Source: JANQHS01 sp965267505 (lineage in GTDB: Bacteria; Bacteroidota; Bacteroidia; Cytophagales; CCMP332). Taken from it: a stretch of DNA of 64,000 nucleotides. Below the pieces are notes generated by a model. It saw only the letters and a list, made by a program, of their open reading frames with translations. It made no database searches and was not told the DNA's origin. The translations under genes were made by a program, and so were the position numbers. This document shows positions 18,081 through 26,032 of this stretch, piece after piece (within the stretch, counting starts at the first letter, position 1; every line of letters begins with the position of its first letter). The stretch spans positions 2,046,001 to 2,110,000 of the forward strand of contig OZ254081.1 of assembly GCA_965267505.1 (NCBI GenBank), given 5' to 3'.

Positions 18081-18841
18081 TTTTCCAGGAAGGACTTCAA
18101 AGACTCCACAAACTCTTTCGGCTTTTCAGCATGAAGCCAATGCCCTGCACCTCCTATGGTTTCAAGCTTGGAATCAGGATATTTTTCCTGGATCGTTCGC
18201 CAATCTTCATCCAGTATATACTTGGATTTTTCACCTCGAATAAAAAGTGTAGGTCCGGAAAAACCCTTCCCATCTTCTTGTACTTCTCCTACCTCAGATA
18301 TCTTTTGGGTGATTATTGGAAGGTTGATCTTCCAATAGAATTTTCCTTCCTGATCTCTTCCTAAATTCTTCAGAAGAAAAGCTCTTACTCCCAATTCTGG
18401 AATGTACGTTGAAAGAGATTCATCGGCCTCTTTTCTTGACTGAACAGCTTGTAAATCCAGGCCATTCAATCCTTCCAGGATACTTTGATGGTGAGGAGGG
18501 TAAGCCTTTGGACCTATGTCAGCAATTACCAGTTTCTCAATTTCTTCAGGAAACTGGGTAGCATATTGCATGGCTACCTTTCCTCCCATTGAATGACCTA
18601 GCAAAAAGAACTTGCTCAATCCCAGATCGGAGCAAAGGCCTTTCAGGTCTTGAGCCATTAACTCATAATTCCAATCGCTGGAATGCGGGGAGTTTCCATG
18701 GTTCCTTAGATCGGGAAGGATAATTCGATAGTCACTACCCAATACTTTAGCAATTGACATCCAATTATCAGAGCTTCCGAACAGACCATGAAGAATCACA
18801 AGTACAGGTCCATTTCCATATTCTCTGTAGAAAAGATCCAT
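18077..18841 (-). CDS. Alpha/beta-hydrolase, YbfF-like esterase
   Basis: 254 aa. Alpha/beta-hydrolase fold with the oxyanion motif HGLFGSSDNW (18-27), DLRNHGNSPH, the nucleophile elbow GHSMGGK with the central Ser near residue 98, the VIADIGPKAY strand typical of the YbfF branch, and the catalytic His in GAGHWLHAEKP near the C-terminus. Substrate unknown; family members hydrolyse short-chain acyl esters or thioesters. Its ATG overlaps the pdxJ stop by one base, so it is cotranscribed with pdxJ. Confidence 0.9.
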   Translation of the reverse strand: MDLFYREYGNGPVLVILHGLFGSSDNWMSIAKVLGSDYRIILPDLRNHGNSPHSSDWNYELMAQDLKGLCSDLGLSKFFLLGHSMGGKVAMQYATQFPEEIEKLVIADIGPKAYPPHHQSILEGLNGLDLQAVQSRKEADESLSTYIPELGVRAFLLKNLGRDQEGKFYWKINLPIITQKISEVGEVQEDGKGFSGPTLFIRGEKSKYILDEDWRTIQEKYPDSKLETIGGAGHWLHAEKPKEFVESLKSFLEN

Positions 18842-19560
18842 TAGCTCAATTCTCTTTTATACATGTTCAATGCGTTCTCCAATCCTAAATAGAGGGAATC
18901 ACTTATCAAAGCATGACCAATTGAAACCTCCAACAATTCAGGGATGGATTCTTTAAAGAATTTTAGGTTTTGCAGATTTAGATCGTGACCGGCATTAAGA
19001 CCTAAGCCGACATTATTTGCTTCTTGGGCTGTCTGAAAAAATGGTTCAATGGCTCTATCCTTATTCAAGGGAAATTGTTTTGCATAGGATTCAGTATACA
19101 ATTCGATTCGGTCAGCTCCTGAGTTTTTTGCAGGTTCAACCATTTGGGGATCAGGATTTAGAAATATTGAAACCCGTATACCTGATTCCTTTAGTCGATC
19201 ACAGATATCCTTTAGCAGTTCTCCATTTTGAATGGTATCCCATCCAGCATTAGATGTCAAGACATCAGGTGGATCAGGTACAAGGGTTACTTGTTCTGGT
19301 TTAACTTTTTCTACCAGTTCGAGAAACTTCTCCCCAGGGTATCCTTCTATGTTGAACTCGGTTTTTAAGATTGGTTTTAAGTCCAGCACATCCTGATAGC
19401 GGATATGCCTTTCGTCTGGCCTTGGGTGAACGGTGATACCTTCAGCCCCATAACTTTCTAGGTCCCTTGCTGCCTTCAAAAGATTTGGGATGTTGCCTCC
19501 TCGTGCATTCCTAAGGGTCGCTATTTTATTGATGTTTACGCTTAGTCTTGTCTTGGACAT
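18841..19560 (-). CDS. pdxJ: Pyridoxine 5'-phosphate synthase
   Basis: 239 aa TIM barrel that condenses 1-deoxyxylulose 5-phosphate with 3-amino-2-oxopropyl phosphate, the last ring-forming step of the DXP-dependent vitamin B6 pathway. Signatures are LSVNINKIATLRNARGG at the N-terminus, GITVHPRPDERHI, VTLVPDPPD and GLNAGHDLNL. The ATG at 19560 is chosen; a TTG one codon earlier is also in frame. An exact -7 box (TAATTTTG) lies 20 bp upstream. The yqeY promoter overlaps its 5' end on the other strand. Confidence 0.96.
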   Translation of the reverse strand: MSKTRLSVNINKIATLRNARGGNIPNLLKAARDLESYGAEGITVHPRPDERHIRYQDVLDLKPILKTEFNIEGYPGEKFLELVEKVKPEQVTLVPDPPDVLTSNAGWDTIQNGELLKDICDRLKESGIRVSIFLNPDPQMVEPAKNSGADRIELYTESYAKQFPLNKDRAIEPFFQTAQEANNVGLGLNAGHDLNLQNLKFFKESIPELLEVSIGHALISDSLYLGLENALNMYKRELS

Positions 19561-19575
19561 CAATGCCTAAATTTG
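19548..19575 (+). promoter_or_regulatory. Consensus Bacteroidota promoter for yqeY
   Basis: TTG (19548-19550), a 17-bp spacer, then TAAATTTG (19568-19575), matching the TTG-N17-19-TAnnTTTG consensus exactly. The -33 element lies inside the first codons of divergent pdxJ. The start codon at 19609 is 33 bp downstream. Confidence 0.75.
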
Positions 19576-19580
19576 CATTC

Positions 19581-19588
19581 CAAAATTA
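19581..19588 (-). promoter_or_regulatory. Candidate -7 box for pdxJ
   Basis: Reads TAATTTTG on the minus strand, an exact TAnnTTTG match 20 bp upstream of the pdxJ ATG. It sits just downstream of the yqeY -7 box, so the two promoters face each other. Confidence 0.55.
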
Positions 19589-19608
19589 GCCCAATAGCTA
19601 CAGAACCT

Positions 19609-20061
19609 ATGAGTTTAAAAGAAGAAATTGACAAAAGCATTAAGGAAGCTATGCTCAATAAGAAGAAGGATGAGCTGACGGCACTTCGCTCTATTAAATC
19701 CCTTATCCTTCTGGAAGAAACCAAGGAGGGTGCTTCTGGAAGCATGAATCAGGATCAGGAGATGGCCATTCTGAAAAAGGCTGCAAAACAAAGGAAGGAT
19801 TCTATACAGATCTATGTGGATCAGGGTAGGGAAGATCTGGCAAGTACTGAAAAATTAGAGTTGGAGGTGATTGAAAGATTTCTTCCAGAGCAAATGTCTG
19901 AGGAAGAGATTGGCCAGATCGTTTCAAAAGCCATTGAAGAGGTAGGAGCTGAGGGTATGGCGGATTTTGGAAAAGTAATGCCTGTGGCTATTCGACTTAC
20001 AGCTGGAGCCGCTGACAATAAAGTTTTAGCTGATCTGATAAAGAAATCCCTCGCTGGCTGA
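19609..20061 (+). CDS. GatB/YqeY domain protein
   Basis: 150 aa. Matches the stand-alone YqeY family: MSLKEEIDKSIKEAML at the N-terminus, LRSIKSLIL, then ERFLPEQMSEEEI and the C-terminal GMADFGKVMPVAI helix bundle. This is the tRNA-binding tail domain of GatB as a separate protein; its exact function is unsettled. The ATG at 19609 is preferred over an earlier in-frame TTG at 19573, because that TTG lies within the -7 box. It is followed at 1 bp by cvpA, giving a yqeY-cvpA-pabA run. Confidence 0.92.
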   Translation: MSLKEEIDKSIKEAMLNKKKDELTALRSIKSLILLEETKEGASGSMNQDQEMAILKKAAKQRKDSIQIYVDQGREDLASTEKLELEVIERFLPEQMSEEEIGQIVSKAIEEVGAEGMADFGKVMPVAIRLTAGAADNKVLADLIKKSLAG

Positions 20062-20062
20062 T

Positions 20063-20584
20063 ATGGTGGCAATGGACCTGGTCTATATCGGCCTTTTGAT
20101 CCTTGGAGCTTTTAAAGGATTCAAAAAAGGTTTGATCCTTGAGGTATTCAGCATTCTGGCTTTGGTGTTGGCGGTTATTGGTGCCTTTAAACTTCTTGAT
20201 GAAGGGATAATCTGGTTGACCCGGTCATTTGGGAAACCTCATCCTTTCATTCCATTTCTCTCATTCATAATGATCTTTATAGCGATCATTTTAGGAGTGA
20301 ATGTGATTGGAAGATTAACCAAGGGCCTTGTGAATCTGGCTTTTTTGGGTTGGATTGATCAGGTTTTTGGCTCTGTATTAGGGATAGTAAAATGGACCTT
20401 TGGGATCAGTCTGGTACTTTGGTTGATGCATTCCTTCCTACCGGATCTTTCGACTCGCCTTTCAAATGAATCTGAGATCTATCCTTACCTCATGCCTTTT
20501 TGTACCAAGGTCTTTCATTTCTTGAAAAGCTTATTTCCCTTTTTGGATGATATGGTAAGAGAGATCGGACAATACCTGCAGTAA
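20063..20584 (+). CDS. CvpA family membrane protein
   Basis: 173 aa with four hydrophobic segments (roughly residues 5-20, 27-45, 68-88 and 100-122). Has the early GAFKGFKKGLILEV signature of CvpA-family proteins, which are linked to colicin V export, purine metabolism and envelope function in other bacteria. A second ATG three codons in (20072) is an equally possible start. Spacing of 1 bp on both sides places it in an operon with yqeY and pabA/trpG. Confidence 0.85.
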   Translation: MVAMDLVYIGLLILGAFKGFKKGLILEVFSILALVLAVIGAFKLLDEGIIWLTRSFGKPHPFIPFLSFIMIFIAIILGVNVIGRLTKGLVNLAFLGWIDQVFGSVLGIVKWTFGISLVLWLMHSFLPDLSTRLSNESEIYPYLMPFCTKVFHFLKSLFPFLDDMVREIGQYLQ

Positions 20585-20585
20585 T

Positions 20586-21143
20586 TTGCTCTTATTCATC
20601 GATAACTTTGATTCTTTCTCCTTTATCCTTTTGGATTATCTAAAAAAGTTTGAGGAAGAAATTGAAGTGGTCCGAAATGACATAAACTTGGAATCGGTAG
20701 AGGCCGAAAATTATACAGGTCTTGTGGTTTCACCTGGTCCTGAAGCTCCCAAAAAAGCGGGGAACCTAATCCCGTTGATGGAGAAGTTTATTGGAAAAAA
20801 ACCGCTTCTGGGCGTTTGTCTGGGACATCAGGCGATAGGGGAGATCTATGGGGCAAGGCTTGAAGAAGCTATTGAGCCAGTACATGGTAAAACATCATTG
20901 GTTAAACACCAAGGCCATTCCATTTTTTCCAATGTTCCAAACCCATTTGAAGTTGTTAGATACCACTCCTTGGTTTTAAAGGAGGTGCCAAATACTCTTG
21001 AAATTATTGCTGAAAGTGAATTAGGCGAGACCATGGCTATTAGTGACAAAGAAAATGACCTGGTTGGACTGCAATTTCATCCCGAGGCCTATCTTACCAA
21101 GGATGGAGAAAGGATTCTAAAAAATTGGTTGGAATCCATCTAA
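20586..21143 (+). CDS. Glutamine amidotransferase, anthranilate/aminodeoxychorismate synthase component II
   Basis: 185 aa class I glutamine amidotransferase. Starts at a TTG one base after the cvpA stop and reads directly into LLFIDNFDSFSF, the canonical N-terminus. The triad is complete: Cys78 in GVCLGHQA, His165 and Glu167 in FHPEA. The VSPGPEAP oxyanion motif is present. It supplies ammonia for anthranilate (trpG) or aminodeoxychorismate (pabA); no trpE or pabB lies beside it, so the assignment between the two cannot be made here. Confidence 0.9.
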   Translation: MLLFIDNFDSFSFILLDYLKKFEEEIEVVRNDINLESVEAENYTGLVVSPGPEAPKKAGNLIPLMEKFIGKKPLLGVCLGHQAIGEIYGARLEEAIEPVHGKTSLVKHQGHSIFSNVPNPFEVVRYHSLVLKEVPNTLEIIAESELGETMAISDKENDLVGLQFHPEAYLTKDGERILKNWLESI

Positions 21144-21201
21144 AAAACCGATTGCATAGAACTATTTTGTAATTTTCACGCTTTCAGAATACCGAAAGGA
21201 A

Positions 21202-21963
21202 ATGGAAATTCAGGTTAGACAGAAGGGTAAGTTTGAATACGTCGATGAAGGCCAGGGAAAGGTCTTGCTTCTGCTCCATGGACTATTCGGTGCTTTGAGT
21301 AATTGGAATAGTGTAGTTGATGAATTCAAACAGGATTTCAGGGTGATCATCCCTTTGATGCCTATTTATACTATGCCAAGAAGAAAGGCTTCAGTCGAGG
21401 GACTTGTTGACTACATCGAAGAATTTGTGGAGGAGATGGACCTCAAGGATATGGTCCTGTTAGGAAATTCTTTAGGAGGACATGTGGCCTTGGTCTATGC
21501 ACTTAAGTATCAGGAAAATGTTAAAAAGCTGGTTCTTACCGGGAGTTCTGGCCTATTTGAAAATTCTCTTGGGGGATCTTTTCCAAAAAGGGGAGACTAT
21601 CAATACATAAAAGAAAGGGTTCAGTATACTTTCTATGCCCCTGAGACTGCAAGTAAGGATTTGATAGATGAGGTATTTGAGATCACCTGTTCTATTCCTA
21701 AATGCTTGAATATTGTTGCTATAGCCAAAGCAGCACAAAGACACAATTTGGCTGGGGATCTTTCCAAGATCACCATCCCTACTTGTTTGATCTGGGGTCT
21801 CAATGATACCATAACACCGCCATCAGTTGCCTATGAATTCAATAACCGGATTCCGAATTCAGAATTATGGTTCATTGATGAGTGTTGTCATGCACCGATG
21901 ATGGAGCAACCCAAAAAATTCGGAAATATCCTTTCTTCCTTTTTACGAAACGGAAAGCAATGA
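21202..21963 (+). CDS. Alpha/beta-fold hydrolase
   Basis: 253 aa. HGLFGALSNW oxyanion segment (about 28-37), nucleophile elbow LGNSLGGHVA (Ser near 95), Asp in WGLNDTITPP, His in ECCHAPMMEQP. The usual DLRGHGxS loop is replaced by an IPLMPIYTMP segment, a Bacteroidota-specific variant seen in uncharacterised hydrolases. Substrate unknown. The downstream CBS-domain gene starts within its stop (ATGA overlap), so the two are translationally coupled. Confidence 0.85.
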   Translation: MEIQVRQKGKFEYVDEGQGKVLLLLHGLFGALSNWNSVVDEFKQDFRVIIPLMPIYTMPRRKASVEGLVDYIEEFVEEMDLKDMVLLGNSLGGHVALVYALKYQENVKKLVLTGSSGLFENSLGGSFPKRGDYQYIKERVQYTFYAPETASKDLIDEVFEITCSIPKCLNIVAIAKAAQRHNLAGDLSKITIPTCLIWGLNDTITPPSVAYEFNNRIPNSELWFIDECCHAPMMEQPKKFGNILSSFLRNGKQ

Positions 21964-22625
21964 CAGCCCGGGATCTGGTAAATGAATTGATCCTGCCGCT
22001 GGAACTTAAAAATTCTGCCGTCGATGGCTTGAATAGAATGGATGAGTTTCGAATTACCTCCCTTCCGGTTATTGACCAAGGATTTTTCCTGGGCATGCTT
22101 TCAGAAGATGAGATCTACTCTAAAGCAAATTTTGATCATCCGGTTTCTGAATACGAGCTTGATCATAAAGAGATCATAATAAGCGAGGAGATTCACCTTT
22201 TTGAAGTAGTGCAGGTTGCTGTGGAAAACGAGGTGGATGTTATCCCGGTTGAGGACTCAAAGGGGAGTTTTTTGGGAGTAATTACATTGGCAGATACTGT
22301 TTCAGCCTTTGCCAATATAACTGGAGCTCAAATCCCGGGAGCAATTTTGGTTCTTAGCATGGATGCCAAGGATTATTCTCTTTCGGAGATAAGTCGATTA
22401 GCAGAAGAGGACCAGTTTAAGATCATAGGTAGTTTCCTATCCATTGACCAAAAGGACCCAAAAAAGGTCAAGCTTACCCTGAAGCTCAACAAAACTGAGA
22501 TTGACCGGTTGATAGCTACATATGAACGGTTTGGGTATCATGTGATCTCAAAATTCCAGGAAGTTGAAGGAGAAGGTGTTGAGAAGGAGAGACTGGATAT
22601 CCTTTGGAAGTACCTGGAAATGTAA
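21960..22625 (+). CDS. CBS-domain protein
   Basis: 221 aa. Two CBS motifs span the first ~125 residues: TARDLVNELILPL ... ITSLPVID, and ISEEIHLFEVVQ ... VIPVEDSKGSFLGVITLAD, a Bateman module that usually binds adenine nucleotides. The rest (about 130-221) has an ACT-like look (GAILVLSMDAKDYSLSEISRLAEE) and may sense a small ligand. The ATG at 21960 overlaps the hydrolase stop; nadK follows after 4 bp. The pairing with NAD kinase is recurrent in Bacteroidota as far as I recall, but its purpose is not known to me. Confidence 0.85.
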   Translation: MTARDLVNELILPLELKNSAVDGLNRMDEFRITSLPVIDQGFFLGMLSEDEIYSKANFDHPVSEYELDHKEIIISEEIHLFEVVQVAVENEVDVIPVEDSKGSFLGVITLADTVSAFANITGAQIPGAILVLSMDAKDYSLSEISRLAEEDQFKIIGSFLSIDQKDPKKVKLTLKLNKTEIDRLIATYERFGYHVISKFQEVEGEGVEKERLDILWKYLEM

Positions 22626-22629
22626 GGTT

Positions 22630-23508
22630 ATGAAGGTTGCGATCAATGGCAGGCCATTCAATAAGGAAGTCCTCCCCTTTATAAAGGAGTTCTTTCAAGA
22701 GATAAGCACCTATAATGCTCAAATTTTTATCCAAGAAAATTTTTGGTCGGAGTGTAAAAAAGCTGGTATTGGGACTGAAGAAATCAAGTCTTTTTCTGAC
22801 CTATATGGACTTCCAGAGGTGGACATTGCCATAAGTATTGGTGGGGATGGGACATTATTGGATACCGTTACTTATGTCAGGGACAGAGGGATTCCAATTT
22901 TTGGGATCAACACAGGAAGAATGGGTTACCTCGCGACAACTAAGAAGGAGGAATTCAAAGAAGCCTTGAATATGGTAATGCAAGGAAAAGCTCCCAAAGA
23001 AGAAAGAAGCCTTGTTACGGTCGAATCCTCAGATCCAAACCTATTTAATAAAGACAATTTTGCCTTGAATGAGGCAGCAATCCTGAAAAGAGATTCTTCC
23101 TCTATGATAGTTGCTCATGCTCATCTGAATGGTGAATATTTAACTTCTTATTGGGGAGATGGAATTCTCGTTTCAACTCCAACGGGGTCAACAGGCTATT
23201 CATTAAGCTGTGGAGGGCCTTTGGTCCTTCCTGATTCAAAAAATTTAATAATCACCCCAATTTGCCCCCACAACCTCAATTTGAGGCCTTTAATTGTTCC
23301 TGAGGATTCCGTCATTGATCTTGAGATCGAGGCTAGAGCAAATAATATTTTGATCAGTTTAGACTCCAGATCCGTTTCTGTTCAGAGTGATATAAAGCTG
23401 AAGGTTAAAAAGGCAGCCTTTTCAATTACCTTATTGGTACCTGACGGAATAAATCATTTTAACACCCTAAGAGAAAAATTATCATGGGGAAGGGATATCA
23501 GAAATTAG
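22630..23508 (+). CDS. nadK: NAD kinase
   Basis: 292 aa. Phosphorylates NAD to NADP. The family GGDGT motif is at residues 71-75 (ISIGGDGTLLDT); NEAAILKRDSSSM and the long C-terminal signature DGILVSTPTGSTGYSLSCGGP are also intact. The ATG at 22630 is chosen because it begins the first beta strand (KVAINGR); the in-frame extension to 22564 overlaps the CBS gene. Transcribed with the CBS gene 4 bp upstream. Confidence 0.96.
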   Translation: MKVAINGRPFNKEVLPFIKEFFQEISTYNAQIFIQENFWSECKKAGIGTEEIKSFSDLYGLPEVDIAISIGGDGTLLDTVTYVRDRGIPIFGINTGRMGYLATTKKEEFKEALNMVMQGKAPKEERSLVTVESSDPNLFNKDNFALNEAAILKRDSSSMIVAHAHLNGEYLTSYWGDGILVSTPTGSTGYSLSCGGPLVLPDSKNLIITPICPHNLNLRPLIVPEDSVIDLEIEARANNILISLDSRSVSVQSDIKLKVKKAAFSITLLVPDGINHFNTLREKLSWGRDIRN

Positions 23509-23509
23509 C

Positions 23510-23538
23510 TTGGCATTTGAAGGATTTGGTTATTTTTG
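23510..23538 (+). promoter_or_regulatory. Consensus promoter for the DUF6089-uppS-bamA region
   Basis: TTG (23510-23512), an 18-bp spacer, TATTTTTG (23531-23538), a full match to the Bacteroidota promoter consensus. It begins 2 bp after the nadK stop, and the start codon at 23561 is 22 bp downstream. Confidence 0.7.
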
Positions 23539-23560
23539 TGCAATCTGAAAAGAAGAGTCC

Positions 23561-24532
23561 ATGAAAAAATCAATCTGGATTGGTTTTGCTTTTGTTTTTT
23601 GCCTGTTGTCAGTAGTTGACACCTATGGGCAATTCTTTAGCCGAAGAAAGCACTACACCTTTGTTGGTGGAGGAATTAGTGCTATGAATTATTTCGGAGA
23701 CCTTGCTCCTTCAAATAAGATCGCCTCAGCTGACTTTTCCTTTACAAGGCCTTCAATCAGCTTTTTTGCGGCAAGAAGATTCCATCCAAGAATCTGGGCT
23801 AAGGTTCAATTAGCGGCTGGACGTCTTCAAGGCGATGATTACGCTTCCGCTGATCCTACTGATGATGAATCAGGATTTTTCAGATACGCTAGGAACCTTC
23901 ATTTTAGAAACGACATTATTGAGGTCTCCGCCGTTGGCGTTATTGACCTCTTTGAGAACAGAGGTACTTTCCTAAAAAGACCGAAGCTAATCCCTTACTT
24001 CTACTTGGGAATTGCAGGGATCTATCATAACCCAAAAGCCAAAACTCCGGATGGCGAATGGATAGCTCTTAAGCCACTTCAAACCGAAACTAAAACATAT
24101 TCAAGGTTCCAGCCTGTAATTCCTGTTGGGTTGGGTGCAAAGTTGAAAGTGACCAATAACATAGATGTTTCATTTGAATTTGGCTATAGATACACCTTCA
24201 CCGACTACCTTGACGACGTAAGTGGAAATTATAAACCTTTAGATCAATTCGATGATCCGTTAGCCGCAGCCATGTCTAACAGAACGGGAGAATCTCTTGG
24301 TGGAGCAAAACAAGGTGCCAGGGATATGGGTGCTTTATTGGCCCACTATGGTGGAAGACAAGATGTCTCAAACCTGCCTTATTCCTGGGCTTATCCTGGT
24401 CAGGAGCCGTTGAATGGAATTGATCAAGGAGAGAAAAGGGGCGGAGAAGCCAATAACGACCTGTATTTTGTTTGGGGTTTCCATGTTTCTTACATCCTCG
24501 TAAAGGGTATCCAAACACCGAAATTCAGATAA
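23561..24532 (+). CDS. DUF6089 family outer-membrane beta-barrel protein
   Basis: 323 aa. Signal peptide at about residues 1-23 (TYGQ end), then FVGGGISAMNYFGDLAP, the opening strand typical of DUF6089 proteins that lie upstream of uppS-bamA in Bacteroidota. Gly/aromatic alternation and a GLGAKLKV ... SFEFGYRYTFTDYLDDV block near residue 200 fit an 8-strand barrel. A Gly/Ala-rich insertion (about 245-300) is not found in its neighbour paralog. Function unknown; the family is related to PorT/OmpA-type barrels, and the location suggests a role in outer-membrane assembly or T9SS. Confidence 0.85.
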   Translation: MKKSIWIGFAFVFCLLSVVDTYGQFFSRRKHYTFVGGGISAMNYFGDLAPSNKIASADFSFTRPSISFFAARRFHPRIWAKVQLAAGRLQGDDYASADPTDDESGFFRYARNLHFRNDIIEVSAVGVIDLFENRGTFLKRPKLIPYFYLGIAGIYHNPKAKTPDGEWIALKPLQTETKTYSRFQPVIPVGLGAKLKVTNNIDVSFEFGYRYTFTDYLDDVSGNYKPLDQFDDPLAAAMSNRTGESLGGAKQGARDMGALLAHYGGRQDVSNLPYSWAYPGQEPLNGIDQGEKRGGEANNDLYFVWGFHVSYILVKGIQTPKFR

Positions 24533-24543
24533 AATTTCCTTCC

Positions 24544-24551
24544 TAGTTTTG
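24544..24551 (+). promoter_or_regulatory. Candidate -7 box for the second DUF6089 gene
   Basis: TAGTTTTG, an exact TAnnTTTG match 21 bp upstream of the ATG at 24573. No TTG was found at the standard distance upstream. Confidence 0.5.
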
Positions 24552-24572
24552 CGTTTGAAAAAGGCATTCCTT

Positions 24573-25256
24573 ATGAAAAGCAGGATACTTTTTCTACTAA
24601 TTATTTTTTTTCCTTTTGGGTTTTCATTTGCTCAATCAACTGAAATTGGAATTGGTGTGGGCGGAATGAATTATAGAGGCGATGTTTCTAAATACATTGA
24701 TTTTCTCAATTTTAGACCAGGTGGACAGATCTTCATTAAGAGGAACTATAGCCCTGTAATATCTGTCCGCCTTGCTGGTTTAGCTGGAAAAATTACGGGA
24801 AACCAGGAAAGGTATAATGAGGCCATGGCCAAATTCAATGAGCTAAGCTTTAATACCTGGATTTTCGAAGGTTCGCTTACCACTGAGATCAATTATTTCA
24901 ACTTTAGAGATAAATACAATCGTCCTAAAGTGACCTTATATGTATTTGCCGGCTTGGCTGCTTTTTACAATATCCAGGTTCCTTCGCCCGAACCACAACA
25001 GGGTTCTTTAATAAAACCAGCCATACCATTTGGCTTGGGTGTTAAAGCAATGGTTGGAAAAAGAACAAACCTGGGCTGGGAATTAGGTGCCAGAAAGACT
25101 TTTAATGACATGATTGATGGAGCCCATGACGTGGATCCGGCAACCGGGATTCAAAGAGGTTACCGATACGATAATGACTGGTATTACTTTACCGGATTTA
25201 CCTTAAGTTACATTATTACCAAAATCCCTTGTCCCTATACTTACGACGGGATTTAG
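24573..25256 (+). CDS. DUF6089 family outer-membrane beta-barrel protein (second copy)
   Basis: 227 aa from the ATG at 24573; an in-frame TTG at 24549 falls inside the -7 box and is rejected. Signal peptide about residues 1-21 (FSFAQ). EIGIGVGGMNYRGDVSKY parallels the first copy's opening strand, and GLGVKAMVGKRTNLGWELGARKTFNDMIDG parallels its conserved second half, so the two are diverged tandem paralogs. The shorter length is closer to the usual DUF6089 size. Immediately upstream of uppS. Confidence 0.85.
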   Translation: MKSRILFLLIIFFPFGFSFAQSTEIGIGVGGMNYRGDVSKYIDFLNFRPGGQIFIKRNYSPVISVRLAGLAGKITGNQERYNEAMAKFNELSFNTWIFEGSLTTEINYFNFRDKYNRPKVTLYVFAGLAAFYNIQVPSPEPQQGSLIKPAIPFGLGVKAMVGKRTNLGWELGARKTFNDMIDGAHDVDPATGIQRGYRYDNDWYYFTGFTLSYIITKIPCPYTYDGI

Positions 25257-25270
25257 GCGTTACTTTTTTT

Positions 25271-25278
25271 TAGATTTG
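25271..25278 (+). promoter_or_regulatory. Candidate -7 box for uppS
   Basis: TAGATTTG, an exact TAnnTTTG match 22 bp before the uppS ATG and 14 bp after the previous stop. Confidence 0.55.
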
Positions 25279-25280
25279 CA

Positions 25281-25295
25281 CTCCAATTTTTGGAG
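25281..25295 (+). promoter_or_regulatory. Hairpin in the uppS 5' leader covering a GGAG
   Basis: CTCCAA-TTT-TTGGAG, a perfect 6-bp stem. Its right arm contains GGAG, which lies 5 bases before the ATG at 25301, the position of a Shine-Dalgarno element. The stem would mask it. Confidence 0.4.
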
Positions 25296-25300
25296 CTGAG

Positions 25301-26032
25301 ATGGAATTATCAGAATTGGCAAAAACGGGCCAGGTGCCAAGGCATATTGCTGTCATTATGGATGGCAATGGAAGATGGGCTAAAAGCAAAGGAGCCAGAA
25401 GGGTATTTGGGCACCAAAATGCCGTCAAGGCTGTAAGGGATACCACTGAGGGTGCTGTTGAGCTGGGAGTTGAGTTTCTAACCCTTTTCGCTTTTTCTAC
25501 GGAGAACTGGAATAGGCCGAAAGGAGAGGTAGACGCATTGATGGATCTTTTGGTATCCACCATCAGAAAGGAAACCAAGACGCTGATGGACAATGGGGTA
25601 AAGCTAAATGCCATTGGAGATCTTGGAAGCCTTCCAAAGAGTGCTGCAAGAGAATTAGATGAAGCCTTGGAGATAACCTCTGGAAACAATTCAATGACAT
25701 TGACCCTAGCTCTTAGCTATAGCGGAAGGTGGGATATTATTGATGCGATCCGAAAGATGGTTTCCGAGGTTAAGGTCCCTGAAGAGATCACCGAGGAATT
25801 GGTTTCATCCTATTTGCAAACCACGGGTATCCCAGATCCTGAGCTAATGATCAGAACCTCCGGTGAATACAGGATCAGTAATTTCTTGTTGTGGCAGTTA
25901 GCCTATACTGAGCTTTACTTTTCAGATAAGTTCTGGCCTGACTTCCGAAGAGAAGACCTCGCTTTGGCAGTCGAAGATTATCTCAATCGAGAAAGAAGAT
26001 TTGGAAAAACAAGTGAGCAAGTAAAAGCCTGA
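25301..26032 (+). CDS. uppS: Isoprenyl transferase (undecaprenyl diphosphate synthase)
   Basis: 243 aa cis-prenyltransferase making the C55 lipid carrier for peptidoglycan and O-antigen. The catalytic Asp21 is in VIMDGNGRWAK; further signatures are GHQNAVKAVRD, LTLFAFSTENWNRP and the C-terminal DPELMIRTSGEYRISNFLLWQ. Full length. The stop shares a base with the bamA ATG (TGATG), so UppS and BamA synthesis are probably translationally coupled. Confidence 0.97.
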   Translation: MELSELAKTGQVPRHIAVIMDGNGRWAKSKGARRVFGHQNAVKAVRDTTEGAVELGVEFLTLFAFSTENWNRPKGEVDALMDLLVSTIRKETKTLMDNGVKLNAIGDLGSLPKSAARELDEALEITSGNNSMTLTLALSYSGRWDIIDAIRKMVSEVKVPEEITEELVSSYLQTTGIPDPELMIRTSGEYRISNFLLWQLAYTELYFSDKFWPDFRREDLALAVEDYLNRERRFGKTSEQVKA

